A DNA stretch of 64,000 bases, from contig JANVFP010000029.1 in the NCBI GenBank assembly GCA_027919835.1, positions 558,001 through 622,000 on the forward strand. Direction: 5' to 3'. The stretch's first letter is position 1. Each line of letters opens with the position of its first letter. The notes below the pieces were generated by a model, which worked only from the letters and a program-made list of their open reading frames with translations, was not told the DNA's origin and ran no database searches. This document shows positions 56,754 to 64,000 of this stretch, piece by piece. The position numbers were made by a program, and so were the translations under genes. Source of the stretch: Lentinula raphanica. Lineage: Eukaryota; Basidiomycota; Agaricomycetes; Agaricales; Omphalotaceae.

Positions 56754-58056
56754 ATGCTTTGTGCGCCTCTGGATAATGAACAGTCGCAGCCGGATGAGCT
56801 CTATCTTGAACGTTTCGAGGCTTTCATGGAGAAAAGCGTAATGGATATCCGTGCATTTGCAGAAAGAGAAGCCCGTTCATTCGAGCAGGTTCACAAGATC
56901 TCCGTTCCCTTGTTCTCTTCGTCGCTCTAACTCAAGCTCTAGACAAGACAAGACGTCGCGAGATGGCATTGTAACAAATTATTCCAGTGGCAAGCACCCT
57001 CGTCGGAGAGTCCAAATCGATCTACAGAAAGTGAGTTCCAATACTACTATAGCGGACGTCGCTTTCATTCTCAATGTGATGCAGTCTGGACAATTCTCGT
57101 CAATCTTTCTCGCATCCTAGAATCCCTGTCTAGTGTCTTCGGTATCGAAACGTTTCTTCTGGCTGTAGATCCAGAGGATACCTCCAGTCAATCCTTCCTG
57201 GGAGGTAGTGTCAGAGGAAGAGAATTCTGGAGAGGAATGCGAACTGGGGGAGAGTCTGGAGCAAGAATGTTCAGGGAACTATGTCTCAAGCACAAGGACC
57301 TAAAGAATTTACAATCAAATGACAGTAGTCAACGTACACCGTCCGACAATACCACCACTAACTCTGCCTCGACGAGCTCGGTTGTCAATGTATCGTCAAA
57401 ACAGTCTGCTAGGAACGTTAAGGTAGATCTCTATGATGGTGTTCGTAAAGCTCTCAGGTGCGCCCATCCTTGCTATGGTGTCGAAAATGAGCGAACCCAT
57501 CAATCTAGGTTGGTGAGCGGAATCCGAAATGCAGAGATGAAATGGACAAGTCATGAACGTCTCTTCACCTACGGCGTTTATCTGGAGGGCTGGCCGTCCG
57601 ACATACCTTACAAGAACCCTTCCACTCTAAAAGCTGAACAGAACAAGCGACTTTTGGACTTGTTGAATAAAGGGACTTTGAGGTTCGTCAAGAACGTCAT
57701 GCTCCCTTCTGGTTCCGGCCAGGAGCACAACGATGATGTGGAGGAAGAGACAGAATCCACAGCTGATAACGATAAAGGAGATATAGACCAGTCGGATGAA
57801 ATGTTTGATTGGGCCATTCAATTCGACGAAGATAGGACCACCGTCACAGTAAGTCCTCTGATCACATTGCAGTACTACAGTAATATATTCAACCGGCCAC
57901 CGTCGTCTCTCCCAGCAGAGCCCCGATGCAGGTACTCAAACTGCACATGAAGAAGATGTCGCTGTCGAACCAAGCTTGGATGTAGCCAGACCGAGGAAAA
58001 GGGTCAAGTATGGAGAAAGAATACGTTTTCACTCTTCAGAGGATGCAATAACTTGA
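56754..58056 (+). CDS. Unrecognised protein, probably conserved in basidiomycetes
   Basis: Exons 56754-56888, 56943-57030, 57085-57848 and 57919-58056 give 374 residues with consistent phases. I do not recognise the family. The N-terminal 130 residues are mixed helical (ELYLERFEAFMEKSVMDIRA, then WTILVNLSRILESLSSVFGI). A middle block carries GGSVRGREFWRGMRTGG. A second ordered block reads FTYGVYLEGWPSDIPYKNPS, then LKAEQNKRLLDLLNKGTLRF. The rest is acidic, with a basic KKRVKY-like end (RPRKRVKYGERIRF). No signal peptide or membrane segment is visible. Confidence 0.72.
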
Positions 58057-58251
58057 AAATGAAGTATAGTACCTACATTGTAACTCTCGTATACCATTCC
58101 CGATGATACCCTTCGTCGCCTGTGTAGTAAGAAGGCTTGTTGTCAAGCTTGGAACTATTGTAAATGCGCGAGCACTGTGACGTACACATCATGTTATAAG
58201 TACACCGAAATCGGAAGAAGTAACCGGCAGAGGACTTGAACCACTACCACC

Positions 58252-59682
58252 ATGTTCTCCTCGTTCTTTTCGTAAGCCTATTCCTACTCTTCACTGACTT
58301 ACCTCTCAGACCTCGAATAGCACCGCTCCTCCAACCGATCCGCAATCACCCAATTTCCATCCCATCTCCTCCAAGCTCAAACCAACAGAACTATTCGGCG
58401 AGCTACAGCCAAAAGACACCGAGCTCCTCTGCACGTCGAGTGGATTCGTCACTGAAACTCAGATCTTCTATATAACCACTCCAGATGGCAAGTCCATAAT
58501 GTGTCAGCTCATCCATTCATCCGTTGGGTAAGGGCTTGTATGCACTCCGTGTCGTCAGTGATTTTAAACATCGTTCAACAGGCTCTGGTATCCCACAATC
58601 CAGTTTACATGCAAGATCTATGATTCAGAAGTACAGAAATCGACGTGGAAATCCATTCATGTCACGAATTTCACCTGTGCTCCTCCTGGGTCTGACCGCA
58701 GGTCCTGCAAGGCCGATGAATTCTCATTCACATACAAATCTAAACCCGACTCTGATTATCCTGAATCATACACTGTACACGCGAATCCCGCGCCTGAAGT
58801 ACAAATCTTCCTTGAGGTTACACGTCCGGTCTCTGCCTCCGGGTGGAAGGTTGGAAGCGGAGATGAAGGAGGATACTCAAAGTTCGGATCGGATCCCAGT
58901 AATCCGGAAGGATATGTTATCCATCGATTCTGGCCGCTTGTGAAGGCTTCTGGACATCTTGTTATCAACGGAAAGGCTACACCTGTCGAGGGCCAGGGGA
59001 TGTTCGTGCACGCCATTCAGGGCATGCGGCCAAATCTCGTGGCTGCGTCTTGGAACTTTGGTAACTTCCAGAGTCCAGACCTCGGCGGAGTCTCTGCTAT
59101 CCAGATGGAATTTACGACCCCGACCGCGTATGGAATGAAAGGCGCGGGCTCGGGTGGTGTAACTGTGAACATTGGCTCATTGGTCGTCGGAGGCAAGTTG
59201 GTTGCTGTCACAGCTGAGACAAGGTCTCCTGGCGATGCCAATGATGCCGATGCTCCAGTCAAATCTCGAGTAGCGCATCTCAAACCTGTGATGGATCCCG
59301 ACACAAGCTACCACAAGCCATGTGAGCTCTTATTCGAATGGGCTGGCCCTTCTATACTCCCAGACAAGCCTGGAAACTACAAGGCTTCTGTCAACGTCGA
59401 TGTTGGTGATCTACAACACCCGAAGGGGTTGGTAGAGAAAGTCGATGTCCTAGCAGAGATCCCCAAGGTGCTCAAAATGGCAGTCAACTACGTGGCTGGT
59501 ACGAAGCCCTATATCTATCAAGTGAGACTAGTATCCATTACCGTTTATACGTATGATTCAATCTCTGACTAACTCTCTGCTAGTGGATGAACCCTGCTAA
59601 ATTGGCGATCAATGAGCCTGGCTCAGATGCACCAGTCGAGGTTAACGGCTACATGTACATGGAGTCGACGTTTATTTCTTAG
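58252..59682 (+). CDS. SVF1: Survival factor Svf1
   Basis: Svf1 is a fungal lipid-binding protein that protects cells from oxidative stress and moves ceramide between ER and Golgi. Exons 58252-58271, 58321-58527, 58582-59521 and 59584-59682 give 421 residues. The short N-terminal MFSSFF segment is hydrophobic, consistent with the membrane-binding helix of the family. Family blocks are TELFGELQPKDTELLCTSSG, IMCQLIHSSVGLWYPTIQFT, GYVIHRFWPLVKASGHLVI, GQGMFVHAIQGMRPNLVAAS and PVEVNGYMYMESTFIS. The first intron must use the later acceptor (GAATAG|CACC) to keep frame. The starting exon is only 20 nt. Confidence 0.9.
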
Positions 59683-60569
59683 AACCTGTGAACTCCGTCA
59701 CAATATTATTGTCAGTAACCACTTTGCCATTCAGACAGAATTTAACAGTAATACCAGTGTAATTGGAATCATGGTTGCAGTGATTGTGGCTTCATCCTGC
59801 GCCCATAGCGAATGAAAGTGTTGAAAAATGCGATTTGGGTACGGGTATGAACTTTGAAGTGTATGGTAATCAGATAAAGTACAAATGTGAACCGATGTAG
59901 TGTGTGCAGACTATGTACGATGAGATTGAGATACTTAGGATGAATAGTAAAGTAGAATGGGGAAACCATCCATGGAAGTCAAACTAGAGTGGAACAGTAA
60001 AGGTACATAGCAGTGTCACAACGCGACGAGAGAGGAGAGAGAAAAGGGCATGTTCTATTCAAAAAATTAAAGTAGCTTGTTGCACGTTGAATCGAAATTT
60101 GGGTCCAAAGTCCAGTTTTAAGGAAGGAAGGAAGTATACAGAGGTATACACGTGTTTGACACAAGGAATCCGGTTTTGGGTGAAGGTGACATCCTCTCTT
60201 GATAAACCACGACCTTCGGGGCTCAAGGCGAGGGGGTGGGGACCGAGGATTTGAGTAGCCTGCAATAACAAAACAGGAATAGAAAGAAACATCAGCGCAA
60301 TCCAAAACAAGGCAAGGACCGGGAATAAGGAGGAACATCGCTGATCAATGAATAGGCCAAGATCGAAAACATCAGAACAAACATATGCTCTCCATACAAT
60401 GAGAAGCAAAGAAGTGTGGACATGAGTAGCTCATCGTGCCTCGGGATTACACCATTTGAGAATCACCGCAGACAATGAACCATCCTTATATGAATAAGAG
60501 AACGCGTGCGCTCTCTTGTTCACCCCTTCCACCCCAGACAAACTCAAAACAGAATGAGACTTAGACAAC
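59683..60569. other. Intergenic, 0.89 kb
   Basis: The gap lies between convergent genes, so it should hold only 3' flanks. Several frames of 66-119 codons occur on the minus strand, but none has a motif. No repeat was seen. Confidence 0.45.
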
Positions 60570-63053
60570 TTACCTCAACCAGACTTTACCCTTTCCGCAC
60601 CTATCTCGAACCAATTCCCACTCCATTAAATCTACTCTCTTCTGATCTTGCCTTAAACATGACAGAAGAACCTCCCGACCTTCCTTCGTACCATCTCCTT
60701 CTAGAGTCCATTCGCCTTCCCACCCTATTCCCACCTCGAGCTCAGTTTCATCCTCTGCCGTGAATAACTTGGTAGGAGACGAAACTCCTACCCAAACGCG
60801 CACAATCCATACCCACTTTTTCACGACCACCATTCCTCCTGGAGTGTGGGGAGACGGGATATTCCTAGGAATAGATAACAACGTCGGCTGATACATTACA
60901 TCAAGGTGAAGTGGTGAGACCGGTATTTTCGAAATCAGAATTCGAATATTCATGTTCGTCCCAGCCTTCCTTCCGCCGAGGGATCTCTGGAAGCTTAGTT
61001 GCTGCTGCAAGATGTGTTCATAGTAACCCCAGCTTGGAAGCATCCATGCTTCTTGCCCTGGGTTATTTTCTTCCAACGTCGAGTAAATCGGGAGGATGCC
61101 CCGACTGTCCTGAGCGCCGAATGTGAAGGGGACGAGTTGGCAGCCATTGAATATCAACCAAACCGCATCAGAAGAACCTGAAGAGCTCGGCGGAACATAT
61201 CCAAAATTACAGACCACATCTCCAACACTCAAATGCTCCCAGAGACCAGCTTGGAATAACTCTTCCTCGCATCGAGATACACCACTTCCATTTCGTGAAG
61301 ATGGCATGAAATCTGTGATACCCGAAAGACTCATATCCGATGATGGTATGAAAACTCGGAGGACAGGCGCTCGGATTCTAGATGCGGCTAAATGGAGCGC
61401 ATGTGGATTGTTATAGCTCAGGTCAACACCAGGAATTCCACTAGCCGAAGGGATTGAACGTAGGCGTGCTCTTCTGTTCGCGGATGTGCCTGCGTTGCCT
61501 GGACTAAGAGTACTGGCCCTGGACGGTGCACTAGATGGAGGCGAAACATCCCCGAACCATGCTGAAGGTGGGCGACTGCGACCGATGCTTTTAGGCCGTA
61601 GCCCCCGAGCTTCAGACGTTACCGAGCGCAATCTACCACGATTTATTGCAAGAACCTCGGCGCCGGAGAGTGGCTCCTTTGGCGGTACAGGAGGTGAATC
61701 CAACGCTGATATTGAAGTGGCACTGGTACTGTTTGATGCCGACGTAGAGCTGCTGGTGGTGGAACTGGTACCTTCGCTCAAGCTGGACTCGCTACCGCTA
61801 ACGCGTACATCAGAACCAACGAATCTTCTCCGAGGTGTTGAGAAAAGTTCATCGTCGTCTATTTCTGAACCATAGCCTGCGGATTCACTAGAACGTTTAC
61901 CCGAAACTGCGGACGTCGATCTATACGAAGGACTTGCCACTGCAGCTTCCCATCGTCCTTTGGCATCATTCAAGCCTCGACGCCAGCCAAAGTTGGAAGA
62001 GTATTCACGAAGTGCTCGAGGCTCTCCAACCGGTGGTGGTGGTAAACGTGATGACTTCCCAAGGAAAGAGGCCATGGAAAATCGTTTACTCGATTTAGAT
62101 ATCGAAGCACTATGTGAGATGGAGATAGACGGTGTGGACGCAGACGCAGGAAATGAAGGATTACTGGCCCATGGCTTTTCTGTGGACTTGGCTATTGATC
62201 CTGGATGCTTCTTTGACAACGTACTCGGGCTTTCTGTGGCAGCACGAGAGTGGTCTGAATGCTTGAGAGGTTCCACACAAAGGTCCGTCATGGACCGCGA
62301 GCTTTGTATCGCATTATGATCATGCGCCAATGGGGCTGGAAACACAAGCTCCCGGACAGAACCAGCAGAAGACGCACGGTTATGGCTTCGGTATGATTCC
62401 GCGATTTCGGTCGGAGAAGAGACTAGAAGATCACTTTCCTGCGGAGGTAGATTAGACGACGAATGCGCAATCGCCTGCAATATAAGGACGAAACGGGAAT
62501 GAGCAAGGGTGAGACGGGCAAGATGCGCAGTCTTCAAGTGAGCACGAGTATGATGAGATTTGGAGGTTGCAGGTGAAGATGCCTTTGTGAGTATAGAAAG
62601 AGCATGCGTCGGGTAAGTGTGTAATGGTGTTTGCTGTGATAATACTGTCGAGGTGTGAATGCCTTTGGAGCAGATTGACGAAGAGATGTACGCACTGATG
62701 AGAACCAAGTCTTCCCAGCACAACTCCAATCCGAAGTGCTCTCGGAACGCGAGATTCTCAGGTCCTGCCTCCCGCAAAACCTTTCCGAACCCATCGACGT
62801 ATCTAGTCAGCACAACGTTGCGCGCATTAATTTTTCTCTTCAATTCGATCTCGGAATGAGCACTAGCGATGTCGAAGAAGTTCCGCCATGTCCGGCAAGT
62901 TTGGGATAATGCAAGGAAAGTCCTCCAAGGAACAAACCTAAGCAACGAGGATAATAGTGAGGGATTCTGCAGAAAGATCTCCGTCAATGGTGCTTTGTAA
63001 CTAGTCGTCGCGGTCAGCGGCCTTTTTGACAATCTTGCATGGGTTGAAGTCAT
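60570..63053 (-). CDS. F-box protein, uncharacterised
   Basis: The start MTSTHARLSKRP leads into an F-box-like segment at about residues 25-60: EIFLQNPSLLSSLLRFVPWR, then TFLALSQTCRTWRNFF. F-box proteins are substrate adaptors of SCF ubiquitin ligases. The centre (about residues 210-540) is Ser-rich and probably disordered. A conserved-looking C-terminal region follows: ELFQAGLWEHLSVGDVVCNF, VWLIFNGCQLVPFTF and PSWGYYEHILQQQLSFQRSL, ending DRCGKGKVWLR. I do not recognise that region. The 827-residue frame is uninterrupted, unusual in this intron-rich window. Confidence 0.8.
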   Translation of the reverse strand: MTSTHARLSKRPLTATTSYKAPLTEIFLQNPSLLSSLLRFVPWRTFLALSQTCRTWRNFFDIASAHSEIELKRKINARNVVLTRYVDGFGKVLREAGPENLAFREHFGLELCWEDLVLISAYISSSICSKGIHTSTVLSQQTPLHTYPTHALSILTKASSPATSKSHHTRAHLKTAHLARLTLAHSRFVLILQAIAHSSSNLPPQESDLLVSSPTEIAESYRSHNRASSAGSVRELVFPAPLAHDHNAIQSSRSMTDLCVEPLKHSDHSRAATESPSTLSKKHPGSIAKSTEKPWASNPSFPASASTPSISISHSASISKSSKRFSMASFLGKSSRLPPPPVGEPRALREYSSNFGWRRGLNDAKGRWEAAVASPSYRSTSAVSGKRSSESAGYGSEIDDDELFSTPRRRFVGSDVRVSGSESSLSEGTSSTTSSSTSASNSTSATSISALDSPPVPPKEPLSGAEVLAINRGRLRSVTSEARGLRPKSIGRSRPPSAWFGDVSPPSSAPSRASTLSPGNAGTSANRRARLRSIPSASGIPGVDLSYNNPHALHLAASRIRAPVLRVFIPSSDMSLSGITDFMPSSRNGSGVSRCEEELFQAGLWEHLSVGDVVCNFGYVPPSSSGSSDAVWLIFNGCQLVPFTFGAQDSRGILPIYSTLEENNPGQEAWMLPSWGYYEHILQQQLSFQRSLGGRKAGTNMNIRILISKIPVSPLHLDVMYQPTLLSIPRNIPSPHTPGGMVVVKKWVWIVRVWVGVSSPTKLFTAEDETELEVGIGWEGEWTLEGDGTKEGREVLLSCLRQDQKRVDLMEWELVRDRCGKGKVWLR

Positions 63054-63686
63054 GAGCCACGACCAAAGTCCGGATAGTCGACCAAATGAAGCTGCAGTCG
63101 CGACTTCTTAGTGCGATGCGTTGTTACAGGTCGATCCCACTGTCGATCCCGGAGTGAGCACACCTCCATGAGACATTCGGGATGAACTCACCGAAACTTT
63201 CGCGACGGACAGAGAGTGTAAAGCCAGAATATATGTTCCCGAATTGTCGCAGTGATAAACGAAAGGACTATGACAGAGCGAACTAGACTGGATGGTGGAG
63301 TGGAGGGGGGAAGAATGACAGGGGGACGTTATGCAGCGGGTCAAATTTCAAGGGATGAGAAATTACGCTCAGCATCACCTCATCGAACTACGGGCCGGTA
63401 TATGTATTTCCCCATTTGGAAATTACTTTAAGGCACTCTTGCCAAATTAAGAGACTTCCGCATGTGGCGCGGCATTTTTTCCTATGTCTTCGACATATTC
63501 GGTAGTGAACGTTATGCATCTTGCGCGTTGCGCCCATACGCGAACAGACAGCAAACGTTCAACTCCGTTCAATGTCTTCTTTGACGGAGACGTTTGACGA
63601 CGGCATGTTGCACACGTTTCAAACCTACCTTTAAAAGGTAAATCATCAAGATTCTGAAAAGATTGATATTCTGTTCTTCAATGTAG
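63054..63686. other. Intergenic, upstream of the F-box gene
   Basis: No gene is supported. The 70 bp next to 63053 likely holds the start of the F-box transcript. Several short words recur, such as GAACAGACAGCAAACG/CGTTCAACTCCG around 63540, without clear meaning. Confidence 0.4.
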
Positions 63687-63913
63687 GCTCCTCTTTATCC
63701 TCGCTACTGTCATCATCGTACCCATAAAGGAGGATCACTGGCAATGGAACGAGCGCAATGATACCTCGAATGGTGGTGCCAGCACGCCTTATTCTGCCTC
63801 ATCTCGCCAGAATTCGCCTATACATAATGGCACTGTTCGTCTCCACCTACTAAATCAGAAAAATCTCCGAGTTCCCTGTCTCGGTTGTGTTCAACCTTCC
63901 TTTGGTCTCCCTG
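63687..63913 (+). CDS. Possible partial internal exon of a gene continuing past the right edge
   Basis: After an acceptor (AATGTAG) at 63680-63686 a frame stays open to a donor (CTG|GTGAGT) at 63914. It reads LLFILATVIIVPIKEDHWQW and continues with Ser/Asn-rich sequence. The length and splice sites fit a coding exon, and the hydrophobic start could be a signal segment. No start codon upstream was found in phase, and the next exon is cut by the window end. The call rests only on an open frame between plausible splice sites. Confidence 0.3.
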
Positions 63914-64000
63914 GTGAGTTATCCAATTTCCAAACATTCGGCTCCAGATCAGCTGAGGATAGCCTGAGCAAGGAATACTTACGAGGAGTCATACTTCTGT

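Noticed and set aside
1..64000. CRISPR arrays, bacterial operons, rRNA or mitochondrial insertions
   Set aside because: None were seen; intron structure and protein families are eukaryotic nuclear throughout.

Overview
The window is nuclear DNA from an intron-rich filamentous basidiomycete, most likely one of the Agaricomycetes (mushroom-forming fungi). The evidence is the many short GT-AG introns of about 48-65 bp, some very small exons, compact gene spacing, and protein families with basidiomycete-style sequence. No species can be named from sequence alone. Exon models were built by hand from splice sites and protein-family conservation. They are exact for some genes and only outer bounds for others; each entry says which.

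The left 4.1 kb is repeat and mobile DNA. It begins inside a tyrosine recombinase gene (3-834), followed by a 93-bp direct repeat (987-1079 and 1303-1395). Next are two apparently identical 850-bp copies of a non-autonomous terminal-inverted-repeat element in tandem (1695-3401), bracketed by a 9-bp duplication. From 4.1 kb to the right edge the sequence is ordinary gene-rich housekeeping DNA.

In order, the recognised genes are: a CWC23/DNAJC17 J-protein of the spliceosome (+); an ataxin-2/Pbp1 homologue (+); a BUB1/MadBub checkpoint kinase (-); a large low-complexity protein (+); an aldo-keto reductase with an N-terminal extension (+); a secreted, probably GPI-anchored protein (+); a Gly/Met-rich protein (-); a coiled-coil protein (+); a GH13 alpha-amylase (+); an amidase (-); a DUF155/RMND1 (Mrx10-like) mitochondrial protein (+); a secreted lactonase-like beta-propeller (-); the SART1/Snu66 tri-snRNP protein (-); a 9.5-kDa complex I subunit (+); an MFS sugar transporter (-); a Kre9-like GPI protein (-); a TDP2-like phosphodiesterase (-); an ERp38-type protein disulfide isomerase (-); Sqt1/AAMP (+); a Rom2-like Rho GEF (+); a PfkB sugar kinase (-); an Acl4-like ribosome-assembly chaperone (-); an unrecognised protein (+); Svf1 (+); and an F-box protein (-). 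A possible partial exon lies at the right edge.

There is no biosynthetic or defence cluster. The genes share broad processes rather than one pathway: splicing (CWC23, SART1), dedicated ribosomal-protein chaperones (Sqt1, Acl4), mitosis (BUB1), the secretory pathway and cell wall (PDI, Svf1, Rho GEF, the Kre9-like protein), mitochondria (Mrx10-like, complex I) and carbon use (amylase, sugar transporter, sugar kinase). Several pairs are divergent with start codons only 106-134 bp apart.

The points most worth a second look are: the tandem inverted-repeat element sharing a target-site remnant; an ABBA-KEN-ABBA-like cassette in the checkpoint kinase, partly on a 62-nt exon; the PDI active site cut into 15-nt and 13-nt exons; two GC-AG introns; an in-frame stop or 27-nt mini-intron beside the amylase catalytic region; and a GAGD-to-GAQD change in the PfkB kinase.
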